From positions 2,597,501 to 2,661,500 of the forward strand of contig NZ_CP013949.1 of the NCBI RefSeq assembly GCF_000296215.2: a DNA stretch of 64,000 bases. Direction: 5' to 3'. The DNA comes from Bradyrhizobium sp. CCGE-LA001. GTDB taxonomy: Bacteria > Pseudomonadota > Alphaproteobacteria > Rhizobiales > Xanthobacteraceae. A model generated the notes under the pieces. It did no database searches and had not been told where the DNA came from. It saw only the letters and a program-made list of their open reading frames with translations. Made by a program: the position numbers and the translations under genes. Below, piece after piece: positions 24,481-33,879 of this stretch. Position 1 is the stretch's first letter. Every line of letters starts with the position of its first letter.

Positions 24481-25482
24481 ATGCGCAAGCTGCTGCTCCT
24501 TGCGGTCGCCGCCACGGCTGTTCTCTTCGCCCCTGTCGCCCAGGCCCAGAGCCCCATCGTCATCAAGTTCAGTCATGTCGTGGCGAACGATACCCCGAAG
24601 GGCAAGGGCGCCCTGAAGTTCAAGGAGCTCGCCGAGAAATACACTGACAGCAAGGTCAAGGTCGAAGTCTACCCGAACTCCACGCTCTACAAGGACAAGG
24701 AGGAGATCGAGGCGCTCCAACTCGGCTCGGTGCATATGCTGGCGCCCTCGACCGCGAAATTCGCGCCGCTCGGCATCAAGGAGTTCGAGGCGCTCGATCT
24801 GCCCTGGCTCTTCAAGGACGACCAGACCTATTCCAGCGCGATGAAGGGCACGGTCGGCAAGTGGCTGTTCCAGAAGCTCGAAGCCAAGGGTATCACCGGC
24901 CTCGCTTATTGGGACAACGGCTTCCACATGCTCTCGGCCAACCGTCCCCTGGTGAAGCCGACCGATTTCCAGGGCCTCAAGTTCCGCATCTCGGGATCGA
25001 AGGTTGCGGACCAGTATTTCCGCCTGCTCGGGACGATCCCGCAGATCATGGCGTTCTCGGAAGTCTATCAGGCGCTGCAGACCGGCGTCGTCGACGGCTG
25101 CGAGAACACGGCGTCAAATTATCTGACGCAGAAGTTCTACGAGGTGCAGAAGGACATCACCGTGTCCTATCACGCGCATCTGCAATATGCCGTCATCGTC
25201 AACGCCAAGTTCTGGTCGGGCCTGCCGCCCGACATCCGCACCCAGCTCGACAAGGCGATGGCGGACGCGACCGACTACACCAACTCGATCGCGCGCCAGG
25301 AGAACGAGGATGCGCTGGCCGAGATCAAGAAAACGGGCAAGACCACGCTGCATTATCTCACCGACGCCGATCGCAAGGCGTGGCAGGAGGCGATGCAGCC
25401 GACCTACAAATGGGCGAAGGGGCGGGTCGGGCAGGAGGTGCTCGATCTCGTCGCCAAGGAACTCGACGTCAAGATGAACTGA
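24481..25482 (+). CDS. dctP: TRAP transporter substrate-binding protein, DctP type
   Basis: A 333-aa exported receptor starting at ATG 24481, seven bases after GGGAGG. The signal peptide ends at APVAQAQ. DctP features include IKFSHVVANDTPKGKGA, VEVYPNSTLYKDKEEIEALQ (two strands), GLKFRISGSKV with the conserved Arg that binds the carboxylate of the substrate, and MAFSEVYQALQTGVVDGCEN. It should bind a C4-dicarboxylate or related organic acid and feed the DctQM permease encoded next. The gap contains a strong stem-loop likely to set the receptor-to-permease ratio. Confidence 0.92.
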   Translation: MRKLLLLAVAATAVLFAPVAQAQSPIVIKFSHVVANDTPKGKGALKFKELAEKYTDSKVKVEVYPNSTLYKDKEEIEALQLGSVHMLAPSTAKFAPLGIKEFEALDLPWLFKDDQTYSSAMKGTVGKWLFQKLEAKGITGLAYWDNGFHMLSANRPLVKPTDFQGLKFRISGSKVADQYFRLLGTIPQIMAFSEVYQALQTGVVDGCENTASNYLTQKFYEVQKDITVSYHAHLQYAVIVNAKFWSGLPPDIRTQLDKAMADATDYTNSIARQENEDALAEIKKTGKTTLHYLTDADRKAWQEAMQPTYKWAKGRVGQEVLDLVAKELDVKMN

Positions 25483-25508
25483 CGGCCGCGTCCTAAGGAG
25501 AACAACAC

Positions 25509-25540
25509 AACGGTCGGGGGTGATCGCACTCCCGGCCGTT
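25509..25540 (+). terminator. Intercistronic stem-loop between dctP and dctQM
   Basis: Arms 25509-25522 and 25527-25540 form a 14-bp stem with two G-T wobbles and a four-base loop (ATCG), 26 bases after the dctP stop. The tail is only mildly T-rich. It could partially terminate or protect the dctP message. The in-frame GTG at 25520 lies inside this stem, which argues against it as the permease start. Confidence 0.7.
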
Positions 25541-25579
25541 TCGCTCTTGAATGGACGAGCCAAACGCTGGGGGACGAAA

Positions 25580-27613
25580 TTGCTGCGTGCGCTGAACCGG
25601 GTGCTCAATCATCTCGAGGAATGGCTGATCGCGACGATGATCGCGGCGGCGACGTCGCTGATCTTCGTCGCGGTGCTGCACCGTTACGGCGCCGGCCTCT
25701 CCATCGACATCGCCAAATGGGCGGAGGCCCGCAACCTGGCCTTCCTCGCCGTGCCCGCGCGGGCGACGTTCGTCTGGCTCGCCGCGCTCGACCTGTCCTG
25801 GGCGCAGGAGCTCTGCATCTACATGTTCATCTGGATGGCGAAGTTCGGCGCCGCCTATGGCGTGCGCACCGGCATCCATGTCGGCGTCGACGTGCTGGTC
25901 AACATCCTGCCGGGCGGATCGCGCCGCCGCGTCATCACCTTTGGTCTTCTGTGCGGGGCGCTGTTCACGGCCATCGTGGGTTATTTCGGCGCCGCCTTTG
26001 TCAGCCAGATGTGGTTGACCGGCCAGCAGTCCAACGATCTCGAGGCGCCGATGTGGATGGTATATCTCACCATCCCGCTCGGCTCCGCCTTGATGTGCTT
26101 CCGCTTCCTGCAGGTGGCCTGGTCGTTCCATCGCACCGGCGAGCTGCCGCATCACGACATGGCCGGCGTGGAAGGCGTCGAGGCGGATCCGGTGCATCCG
26201 GCCCCCGTCACCCCCACCCAGGTGGTCCGGGACGAACGCAGCCCGCTCGGCTGGATCCTGATGCTGCTGCCGGTCCTGATCGTCGCGCTGTGCTTTGCGC
26301 ATGCGGGCCACGTCATCACGCTGCCGCACGGCCTGCGCGTCTTTATCGTGTTCGCGCTTCTGATCTCGCTGATGCTGACGGGCATGCCGATCTCGATCGC
26401 GCTGGGTCTCACCGTGCTCAGCTTCATGTTCACGCTGACCGACGTGCGAACGGAATCGGTGGCGCTGAAGCTGTTCACCGGCATCGAGAATTTCGAGATC
26501 ATGGCGATCCCGTTCTTCATCCTCGCCGGCAACTTCCTGACCCATGGCGGCGTGGCGCGTCGCATGATCGCTTTCGCGACCTCGCTGGTCGGCCATTGGT
26601 ATGGTGGTCTGGCGCTGTCGGGCGTGGTGGCCTGCGCGCTGTTCGCGGCGATCTCCGGCTCCTCGCCGGCGACCGTGGTGGCGATCGGCTCGGTGATCCT
26701 GCCGGCGATGGTCGCGCAAGGATTTCCGAAGCGGTTCGGGGCGGGTGTGATCACGACCTCGGGCTCGCTCGGCATTCTCATCCCGCCCTCGATCCCGATG
26801 GTGCTCTACGCCGTCTCCACCAACAGCTCGGTCGGCAAGCTGTTCATCGCCGGCATCGTGCCGGGGCTTGCGCTCGCCACGCTGCTCGGTATGACGACCT
26901 TCTATCGTGCCTGGCGCAACGATTATCCACGGATGCGCAAGGCGACATTCCTCGAACGTCTTGATGCATTCCGCAAGTCGATCTGGGGCATCCTGCTGAT
27001 CGTCATCGTGATCGGCGGCATCTACAGCGGCCTGTTCACGCCGACCGAGGCGGCGGCCGTCAGCGCGGTCTACGCTTTCATCGTCGCCGTGTTCATCTAC
27101 AAGGATCTCAAGCTGCGCGACGTGCCGCGGGTGCTGCTGTCGTCGGCCAACCTGTCGGCGATGCTGCTCTACATCATCACCAATGCGGTGCTGTTCTCGT
27201 TCCTGATGACCTATGAGAACGTGCCGCAGGCGCTGGCGCAATGGATGATCGACCAGGGCCTGGGGTGGATCGGCTTCCTGCTGCTCGTCAACCTCTTGCT
27301 GCTGCTGGCGGGCAATGTGATGGAGCCGTCCTCGATCATCCTGATCATGGCGCCGATCCTGTTCCCGGTCGCGGTCAAGCTCGGCATCGACCCCATCCAT
27401 TTCGGCATCCTGATGACGGTCAACATGGAGGTCGGGCTGTGTCATCCCCCCGTCGGTCTCAACCTCTACGTCGCCTCGGGCATCGCCAAGATGGGCATCA
27501 CCGAGCTCACGGTGGCAGTGTGGCCGTGGCTGTTGACGATGCTGTGTTTCCTGGTAGTCGTGACGTATTGGCCCGGTCTGTCGCTGTGGCTGCCAAGGCT
27601 GCTGGGGATGTAG
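25580..27613 (+). CDS. dctQM: TRAP transporter fused small and large permease (DctQ-DctM)
   Basis: One 677-aa chain from TTG 25580 (preceded by GGGGGAC); GTG 25520 is an alternative but lies in a hairpin. Residues about 1-215 are the four-helix DctQ part (EEWLIATMIAAATSL, WAQELCIYMFIWMAKFGAAYG, GIHVGVDVLV). Residues about 235-677 are DctM (IPFFILAGNFLTHGGVARRMI read in parts, SGSSPATVVAIGSVILPAM, GILIPPSIPMVLY, GLFTPTEAAAVSAVYA, CHPPVGLNLYVASGIAKM). It imports the DctP ligand using the sodium or proton gradient. DctQ and DctM are usually separate proteins in the DctP branch, so the fusion is notable. Confidence 0.92.
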   Translation: MLRALNRVLNHLEEWLIATMIAAATSLIFVAVLHRYGAGLSIDIAKWAEARNLAFLAVPARATFVWLAALDLSWAQELCIYMFIWMAKFGAAYGVRTGIHVGVDVLVNILPGGSRRRVITFGLLCGALFTAIVGYFGAAFVSQMWLTGQQSNDLEAPMWMVYLTIPLGSALMCFRFLQVAWSFHRTGELPHHDMAGVEGVEADPVHPAPVTPTQVVRDERSPLGWILMLLPVLIVALCFAHAGHVITLPHGLRVFIVFALLISLMLTGMPISIALGLTVLSFMFTLTDVRTESVALKLFTGIENFEIMAIPFFILAGNFLTHGGVARRMIAFATSLVGHWYGGLALSGVVACALFAAISGSSPATVVAIGSVILPAMVAQGFPKRFGAGVITTSGSLGILIPPSIPMVLYAVSTNSSVGKLFIAGIVPGLALATLLGMTTFYRAWRNDYPRMRKATFLERLDAFRKSIWGILLIVIVIGGIYSGLFTPTEAAAVSAVYAFIVAVFIYKDLKLRDVPRVLLSSANLSAMLLYIITNAVLFSFLMTYENVPQALAQWMIDQGLGWIGFLLLVNLLLLLAGNVMEPSSIILIMAPILFPVAVKLGIDPIHFGILMTVNMEVGLCHPPVGLNLYVASGIAKMGITELTVAVWPWLLTMLCFLVVVTYWPGLSLWLPRLLGM

Positions 27614-27622
27614 TTGCTTAAG

Positions 27623-27793
27623 CCTCACCCCTTGTGGGCGAGGGTGGCTCACCGCGTAGCGGCGAGACGGGTGAGGGTTCTCTCCGCGTGCGACTCTTTC
27701 AATGCGGAGACAGTCCTGATGCGGACACAGCCGCTCACTTGAGGGAGTATGCCGCTCCATTGTCGCAGCCCTCTCCCACAAGGGGAGAGGGCG
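27623..27793. repeat. Palindromic intergenic repeat, family A (copy 2)
   Basis: Contains CCTCACCCCTTGTGGGCGAG, GCGTAGCGGCGAGACGGGTG and a closing CCTCTCCCACAAGGGGAGAG palindrome. Same family as 5854-5973 and 51634-51780. It lies between convergent dctQM and the glycosyltransferase gene. Confidence 0.85.
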
Positions 27794-27835
27794 CTATATT
27801 CGCCAGCAATGGACGCAAGCGGCGTTTGTGAAGCG

Positions 27836-28906
27836 TTACTCCGCGCTGCTCACCAGCTTGATCCGCGGTGCCTTTTCCTCGGCGAGGCTGCGGTAGGCGG
27901 CGAGATAGTCGAGCGCCATTCGCCGTGCCGTGAAGCGCGTCTCGAACTGCTTGCGGATGGCGGAGCGGTCGAGTTGTGCGAGGCGTTTGACGACGCCGGC
28001 GGCGCTGATGACGTCCTCGACGACGAAGCCGGTCAGCCCCTCGTCGATGATCTCCGGCACCGAGCCGCGGTTGAAGGCGACGACCGGCGTTCCGCAGGCC
28101 ATGGCTTCGATCATCACCAGGCCAAACGGTTCCGGCCAGTCGATCGGCAGCAACAGGCCGAGCGCGCCGCTGAGGAAGTCCGACTTCTCGTGATCGCCGA
28201 TCTCGCCGATGAACTCGACCAGCGGATTGTTCTCGATCATCGGCCGGATCAGCTCGTCATAGTAATCCTGGTCGGCACGATCCACCTTGGCCGCGATCTT
28301 CAGCGGAATGCCGCAATGGGTCGCGATCTTGATGGCGCGGTCGACCCCCTTCTCGGGGGCGATGCGGCCGAGCACGGCGAGATACTCCTGCTTCGCCGGC
28401 TTCGGCGTCAAAAGGTTCTCCGGAAGACCGTGATAGATCGTCGTCACCCAGTTCGCCTGCGGCACCGGCCGCCGCTGCGCATTGGAGATCGAGATGACCG
28501 GCATCTTGGAGAACGTGTTGAAGACCGGCTGATGCTCGGGCAGATCGAGCCGGCCGTGTAGCGTGGTCACGAACGGCGTCGGCTGCCGGTGGAACAGCGA
28601 CCACGGATAATAGTCGAGATGGAAGTGGAGAAAATCGAACTCCTCGTCGTCACATTTTTGCCGCACGCGCTCCAGCAGGACCATGTGCAGGGCATTGGGA
28701 TCGCGCACGGAACCGTCGAGGCGTAGCGCCCGCGGCCATAATGCATCCAGCTTGGCCGATGTCTGCGAGTCGCCGCTGGCGAACAATGTCACGTCGTGCC
28801 CCAGGGCCACCAACTCTTCCGTCAACCAATGCACCACCCGCTCGGTGCCGCCATACAGCTTGGGTGGAACAGCCTCCGTCAACGGAGCTACCTGCGCGAT
28901 GCGCAT
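27836..28906 (-). CDS. Glycosyltransferase family 4
   Basis: A 356-aa GT-B enzyme from ATG 28906. The N-terminal domain has the acceptor-side loop PPKLYGGTERVVHWL, and the C-terminal domain has LGRIAPEKGVDRAIKIA, the nucleotide-sugar E-x7-E motif in EPFGLVMIEAMACGTPVV, and GLTGFVVED. It should transfer a sugar from an NDP-sugar to an unknown acceptor in the cytosol. No other polysaccharide gene cluster is adjacent. It is divergent from the ABC exporter gene; the 273-bp gap between them shows no clear operator. Confidence 0.9.
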   Translation of the reverse strand: MRIAQVAPLTEAVPPKLYGGTERVVHWLTEELVALGHDVTLFASGDSQTSAKLDALWPRALRLDGSVRDPNALHMVLLERVRQKCDDEEFDFLHFHLDYYPWSLFHRQPTPFVTTLHGRLDLPEHQPVFNTFSKMPVISISNAQRRPVPQANWVTTIYHGLPENLLTPKPAKQEYLAVLGRIAPEKGVDRAIKIATHCGIPLKIAAKVDRADQDYYDELIRPMIENNPLVEFIGEIGDHEKSDFLSGALGLLLPIDWPEPFGLVMIEAMACGTPVVAFNRGSVPEIIDEGLTGFVVEDVISAAGVVKRLAQLDRSAIRKQFETRFTARRMALDYLAAYRSLAEEKAPRIKLVSSAE

Positions 28907-29179
28907 CTCACCATCTCCTCTGCGATCATGAATGTTGAAGCCCCCGCCAGTACGGCACCGGCATGCCAAACAAGGGAACGTTCCCGCAGTTGCGAAGTTC
29001 CTTCTCCCGAGCGTTACTAATTGGACACGTTCGCGGGCCGTCTCGATGCTGCCACTACATCTTCTCAGATCGTCCGCATCCGCATGTCGTGATCGCCGGG
29101 TCCGGGAACCCGGGCGAGCAGGTCGATGTTCAGTCGATCAGTAACAAAACGAAAATCAGCATAACGGGGCGATAGCCAT

Positions 29180-30943
29180 ATGGATCATCTTTCTGGATAC
29201 GCGCGCAGGCCATTTGCCTTTGTCTTGCGCTATCTTCGGATGCGCATGGCTTCGCATCTGGTGATCCTGGCGGCGGTCGTCGGCGCGGTTGCCTGCTCCG
29301 TAGGCACCCAGTACGGCGTCAAATCCCTTGTCGACGCCTTGTCGGCGGGCCCGTCGTATGGCGGTGGCGTATGGCTGGCATTCATTCTGCTCATGTCGTT
29401 GATCGCGGCCGACAACTTTCTGTGGCGGATCGCCAGTTGGACAGCGAGCTTCACCTTTGTCCGGGTCACGGGTGATTTGCGGCGTGACATATTTCGTCAT
29501 CTGACCGGACACGCGCCGAGTTATTTCTCCGACCGCATGCCGGGGATGCTGACCAGCCGCATCACGGCGACGTCGAACGCGGTGTTCACAGTCGAGAACA
29601 TGTTCGTCTGGAATGTGTTGCCGCCCTGCATTGCCACAATTGCGGCGATCGCGCTGATCGGAACCGTCAGTCCTTACATGGCGCTGGGCCTGATCGTGAT
29701 TGCGGGCGGCATGGTGATCGCGATGTTCCGCCTGGCCGCCGCCGGCAAGCCGCTTCACGACGATTTCGCAGACAAGGCCGCCGCGGTCGACGGCGAGATG
29801 ATCGATGTCATCAGCAACATGCCGCTGGTCCGTGCGTTCTGCGGTATCGGCCACGAGCATGAGCGGTTCGACGCTACGGTGAGCCGGGAGCTCACCGCGC
29901 GAAGCCGCAGCCTGCGCTATCTGGAGAAGCTGCGGCTGTTGCACGCCGCCATCACCGTGGTTTTGACGATCGCGCTGATGGCCTGGGCCATCACGCTCTG
30001 GCAGAAGGGGCAAGCGACGACCGGCGACGTCGTGCTGGTCTGTACGCTCGGCATCTCCATCCTGAGCGCGACACGCGATCTCGCGGTGGCGCTCGTTGAC
30101 GTCACCCAGCACGTCGCGCGGCTGACCGAGGCGATCGCCACGCTGCTGGTGCCGCACGAACTGCGTGATCACCCGGAGGCAGAGCCTCTGGTGAGGACCG
30201 GCGCCGCTATTGCATATAACAACGTCACCTTCGGCTATCCCGGCGGCGACAAGATCTTTGAACGCTTCAGCCTGCGTCTGCAGCCCGGTCAGCGTGTCGG
30301 TCTGGTCGGCCAGTCCGGCGGCGGCAAGTCGACGCTGTTCACGCTGCTGCAGCGCTTCTACGACACCGACGAGGGCAGCATCACCATCGACGGCCAGGAC
30401 ATTTCAAAGGTCACGCAGCAGAGCCTGCGCGAGGCGATCTCCGTGGTGCCGCAGGACATCTCGCTGTTTCATCGCTCGATCCGCGAGAACATCCGCTACG
30501 GCCGGCCGAACGCGACTGACGACGAGGTGCTGCGCGCGGCGATCGCGGCGCGCTGCGATTTCATCGACAGCCTGCCCGAGGGGCTCGACACCATGGTCGG
30601 CGACCGCGGCGTCAAGATGTCGGGCGGCCAGCGCCAGCGCATCGCGATCGCGCGCGCCTTCCTCAAGGATGCACCGATCCTGCTGCTGGACGAGGCGACC
30701 GCGGCGCTCGACAGCGAGTCCGAAGAGGCGATCCGCGAGGCGCTGTCGCGCCTGATGCGCGGCCGCACCGTGATCGCGATCGCGCATCGCCTGGCGACGC
30801 TGCGCAATTTCGACCGCGTGGTCGTGCTGAGGAACGGCAAGATCATCGAGGACGGCTCGCCTGATCGCTTGATGCAAGGCCACGGGCCTTATCGAGAGCT
30901 GGTTACTCAGGAAATGAGCCGGCTCGCCCAAGCCGCCGCTTAA
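29180..30943 (+). CDS. ABC exporter, fused permease and ATPase (ABCB/MsbA-like)
   Basis: A 587-aa half-transporter. Residues about 20-320 are a six-helix ABC type-1 exporter membrane domain. Residues about 340-580 are the ATPase, with Walker A GQSGGGKST, Q-loop VVPQDISLFHRS, signature MSGGQRQRIAIARAF, Walker B ILLLDEAT and the switch His in IAHRLATL. It works as a homodimer exporting lipids, peptides or drugs. The neighbour genes do not indicate the cargo. Confidence 0.92.
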   Translation: MDHLSGYARRPFAFVLRYLRMRMASHLVILAAVVGAVACSVGTQYGVKSLVDALSAGPSYGGGVWLAFILLMSLIAADNFLWRIASWTASFTFVRVTGDLRRDIFRHLTGHAPSYFSDRMPGMLTSRITATSNAVFTVENMFVWNVLPPCIATIAAIALIGTVSPYMALGLIVIAGGMVIAMFRLAAAGKPLHDDFADKAAAVDGEMIDVISNMPLVRAFCGIGHEHERFDATVSRELTARSRSLRYLEKLRLLHAAITVVLTIALMAWAITLWQKGQATTGDVVLVCTLGISILSATRDLAVALVDVTQHVARLTEAIATLLVPHELRDHPEAEPLVRTGAAIAYNNVTFGYPGGDKIFERFSLRLQPGQRVGLVGQSGGGKSTLFTLLQRFYDTDEGSITIDGQDISKVTQQSLREAISVVPQDISLFHRSIRENIRYGRPNATDDEVLRAAIAARCDFIDSLPEGLDTMVGDRGVKMSGGQRQRIAIARAFLKDAPILLLDEATAALDSESEEAIREALSRLMRGRTVIAIAHRLATLRNFDRVVVLRNGKIIEDGSPDRLMQGHGPYRELVTQEMSRLAQAAA

Positions 30944-30950
30944 ACCTGAA

Positions 30951-30995
30951 GCATGATCCGGAAACGTGTGCGGCGGCTTTCCGAGAAGATCATGC
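30951..30995. repeat. Rhizobial palindromic element with GCATGATC ends
   Basis: An imperfect palindrome: GCATGATC pairs with GATCATGC, and CGGAAA with TTTCCG, around a GC-rich loop. The AAGCATGATCCGGAAA...TTTCCG-AGAAGATCATGC form is a widespread short interspersed repeat in Rhizobiales. It begins 8 bases after the ABC gene stop and may also act as a transcript 3'-end hairpin. Confidence 0.85.
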
Positions 30996-31099
30996 TCAAA
31001 CAACAACCTTGAGCGCGATGACGGTTTATTCTGATCTCATCGCGCTTTAGAGTCGCGTTCGAGTCGGTCGCGTTTCGAAACAAGCGCAGGGGAGCTGCT

Positions 31100-33304
31100 A
31101 TGTCGGCCGAAGCCGTAACCCAGATCATTTCCGTGTCGCAGACGGCGGAGGCCGTCGCGGAGCAGACGTTCTACATTCCGATGACGGGGCCCGCCGCGCG
31201 GCCGCGGCGGTCTCTCAAGCACGACGACACCTTCATCGTGCTCGACAGCCATGGCGACATCGGCGCTTCGGCGGGCGGCCCGGACGGCCTGTTCCACCAC
31301 GACACGCGCTATCTCGCGCGGTTGGAGCTCGTGCTCGACGATCTCCAGCCGCTGCTGCTCGGCTCGAACCTGCGCGACGACAATTCGGCGTTGACGGTCG
31401 ATCTCACCAATCCCGATATCTACCGTCAGGGCCGCCTCGTATTCCAGAAGGACCTGCTGCACATCGTGCGCACGATCTTCCTGTGGCGCGGCAGCGCCTA
31501 TCAGCGTATCGGCGTGCAGAACCATGGCGACGCGCGTGCCAGCTTCGAGCTGACACTGCTGTTCGACAACGACTTCGCGGATTTGTTTGAGGTCCGTGGC
31601 GAGCGGCGGCCGCGGCGCGGAACCGGCACGAGCAAGCTGCTGGGCCCGACCGACGTGCTGTTCGAGTATCGCGGCCTCGACGACAGCGAGCGCACCACCG
31701 GCCTGCATTTCGATCCGCGCCCGACGCGGCTGTCGGTCAATGCCGCGACCTGGCAGCTCGATCTCGATCCGCACGAGGCCAAATCGCTGTTCGTTGCCGT
31801 CTCCTGCAACCGGCCGGTGGCGGAAAAGCCGGCGCGGTTCTTTCCAGGTCTGCTGGCCCATCGCCGCGAGATGCGGCGGCATGCGGTGGGTGCGGCCAGC
31901 ATCGAGACCTCCAACAACATCTTCAACGAGGTGCTGTGCCAGGCCATGGCCGACCTCAACATGCTGACGACGGAGACGCCGCAGGGACGCTATCCCTATG
32001 CCGGCATTCCCTGGTACTCGACCACGTTCGGCCGCGACGGCCTGATCACCGCGCTGCAGATGCTCTGGGTCGATCCGCGCGTCGCCAAGGGCGTGCTGCG
32101 GCGTCTGGCGCATTTCCAGGCCAAGGCGGTCGATCCGCTCGCCGACGCTGCGCCCGGAAAGATCCTGCACGAGATGCGCGGCGGCGAGATGGCGGCGCTC
32201 GGCGAGGTGCCGTTCTCGCAATATTACGGCAGCGTCGATTCGACCGCGCTGTTCGTGCTGCTCGCGGGCAGCTATTTCGAGCGCACCGGCGACGAGGCGA
32301 CGCTGATCGAGCTGTGGCCGGCGATCGAGGCGGGGCTCGCCTGGATCGATGGTCCCGGCGATCCTGATAATGACGGCTTCGTCGAATATCAGCGCGCGAC
32401 GGAGAAGGGGCTCGCCAACCAGGGCTGGAAGGATTCCTACGACGCGATCTTTCATGCCGACGGGAAACTCGCCGAAGGCAACATCGCGCTCGCCGAAGTG
32501 CAGGGCTACGTTTACGCCGCCAAGCAGCTCGCCGCGCGTTGCGCGCTGCGGCTCGGCAAGCCCGACCGCGTGCGCAAGCTCGAGGCCGAAGCAAAAGCGT
32601 TGGCCGAACGCTTTGAGAAGGCGTTCTGGTGCGAGGAGCTTGGCACCTATGCGCTCGCGCTCGACGGCAAGAAGCGCCCCTGCAAGGTGCGGACCTCGAA
32701 TGCCGGCCAGGTGCTGTTCAGCGGCATGATCCGCGAGGACCGCGCCCGTCTCGTCGCCGCCGATCTGATGCGGCCGCATTTCTTCTCGGGCTGGGGCATC
32801 CGCACCGTCGCGCAAGGCGAGGTGCGCTACAACCCGATGTCCTATCACGACGGGTCGATCTGGCCGCACGACAACGCGCTGATCGCGCTCGGGCTCGCCC
32901 GCTACGGCCTCAAGCACTCGGTGGCGCACGTCTTCAAGGGGCTGTTCGACGCGGCGACCTACATGGATCTGCGCCGGCTGCCCGAATTGTTCTGCGGCTT
33001 CCGGCGCGAGAAGCGGCGCGGCCCGACGCTCTATCCGGTCGCCTGCGCGCCGCAGGCCTGGGCCAGCGCGACGCCGTTCACGCTGCTGGAGGCGGCGCTC
33101 GGCATCGAGTTCGACGTGGCGCGCGGCGAGATCCGGCTGCGAAATCCGCATCTGCCCGCGTTCCTGAACGAGGTGATCCTGCGCGATCTCAGGCTCGGCG
33201 AATCCAGCGTTGACTTACGCGTCAGCCGCCACGGCGACGACGTGGCGCTGGAAGTGTTGCGCACGCGCGGCCAGATCCAGGTCTCGATCGTGCTGGCGCG
33301 CTAG
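31100..33304 (+). CDS. Amylo-alpha-1,6-glucosidase (glycogen debranching-type) family protein
   Basis: A 734-aa protein with a clear ribosome binding site (AGGGGAGC). The N-terminal beta domain (residues about 35-270) has HDDTFIVLDSHGDI and GLFHHDTRYLARLEL, as in GDE_N_bis proteins. The (alpha/alpha)6 catalytic domain (about 300-700) includes GIPWYSTTFGRDGLITALQ with a candidate catalytic Asp, NQGWKDSYDAI, and NPMSYHDGSIWPHDNALI. The family removes alpha-1,6 branches or trims alpha-glucans. It lies upstream of a PRC-barrel gene and is separate from the glgA gene at 55.4 kb. Confidence 0.88.
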   Translation: MSAEAVTQIISVSQTAEAVAEQTFYIPMTGPAARPRRSLKHDDTFIVLDSHGDIGASAGGPDGLFHHDTRYLARLELVLDDLQPLLLGSNLRDDNSALTVDLTNPDIYRQGRLVFQKDLLHIVRTIFLWRGSAYQRIGVQNHGDARASFELTLLFDNDFADLFEVRGERRPRRGTGTSKLLGPTDVLFEYRGLDDSERTTGLHFDPRPTRLSVNAATWQLDLDPHEAKSLFVAVSCNRPVAEKPARFFPGLLAHRREMRRHAVGAASIETSNNIFNEVLCQAMADLNMLTTETPQGRYPYAGIPWYSTTFGRDGLITALQMLWVDPRVAKGVLRRLAHFQAKAVDPLADAAPGKILHEMRGGEMAALGEVPFSQYYGSVDSTALFVLLAGSYFERTGDEATLIELWPAIEAGLAWIDGPGDPDNDGFVEYQRATEKGLANQGWKDSYDAIFHADGKLAEGNIALAEVQGYVYAAKQLAARCALRLGKPDRVRKLEAEAKALAERFEKAFWCEELGTYALALDGKKRPCKVRTSNAGQVLFSGMIREDRARLVAADLMRPHFFSGWGIRTVAQGEVRYNPMSYHDGSIWPHDNALIALGLARYGLKHSVAHVFKGLFDAATYMDLRRLPELFCGFRREKRRGPTLYPVACAPQAWASATPFTLLEAALGIEFDVARGEIRLRNPHLPAFLNEVILRDLRLGESSVDLRVSRHGDDVALEVLRTRGQIQVSIVLAR

Positions 33305-33322
33305 CGACGCGAGGAGGGGTTC

Positions 33323-33856
33323 ATGCGTACCACCGGATGGTTGGTCCTGAGCGTGGCGATCGTCGCGGGATTGACGGTCGCCGTATCGCGCGCGGCTGAG
33401 GAGCCGTCCGCCGCGTCACCCACGCCCCCGAGTGAAGCAAACGCACCGGCAACGGTGCAACCGCCGGCCCCGACCGTTCCGGTCACCCCCAAGGACGCCG
33501 CGCCGCCCCCGTCCGTGACCATCATCGGCGCGAGCGAGGCGCATGGCGTGCTCGGCCGCGACGTGCGCAGCGCCGCCGGCGAGGACATGGGCCGCATCGT
33601 CGACGTCATCGTCGATCGCACCGGCCACGTGCGCGCCGCTGCGATCGATTTCGGCGGCTTTCTCGGCGTCGGCAGCCGCAAGATCGTAGTGGACTGGAAC
33701 GCGCTGCGTTTCGGCAAGATCGCCAACAAGAAGGATAGCATCACCCTGGAATTGACCAAGGCACAGGTCGCGGCCGCGCCGGAATACAAGGAGGACACGC
33801 CGATCGTAGTGCTCGGTGCGTCCGGGAGCCTTCAACCGCTGCGAGCGATCCAGTGA
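33323..33856 (+). CDS. Exported PRC-barrel domain protein
   Basis: A 177-aa protein with a signal peptide (WLVLSVAIVAGLTVAVSRA), a Pro/Ala-rich linker (about residues 25-65), then a PRC-barrel: GVLGRDVRSAAGEDMGRIVDVI, GHVRAAAIDFGGFLGVGSRK split over strands, and VDWNALRF. PRC-barrels bind RNA, protein or ligands; the periplasmic ones are uncharacterised. It follows the debranching enzyme gene by 18 bases and precedes an MFS gene by 23, so the three are likely one operon. Confidence 0.88.
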   Translation: MRTTGWLVLSVAIVAGLTVAVSRAAEEPSAASPTPPSEANAPATVQPPAPTVPVTPKDAAPPPSVTIIGASEAHGVLGRDVRSAAGEDMGRIVDVIVDRTGHVRAAAIDFGGFLGVGSRKIVVDWNALRFGKIANKKDSITLELTKAQVAAAPEYKEDTPIVVLGASGSLQPLRAIQ

Positions 33857-33879
33857 GGTGCCGGGAGGGTTGACCGCCT

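Noticed and set aside
25520..25579. GTG 25520 as start of dctQM
   Set aside because: It lies inside a 14-bp hairpin; TTG 25580 follows a GGGGGAC site and begins at the expected DctQ N-terminus. Not fully excluded.
25493..27781. 762-aa minus-strand open frame opposite dctQM
   Set aside because: Extreme His/Arg/Asp/Gln composition with no fold-like pattern; it is the reverse complement of membrane-helix codons.
31037..33151. 704-aa minus-strand open frame opposite the debranching enzyme gene
   Set aside because: Overlaps completely with a recognised enzyme and lacks family features.
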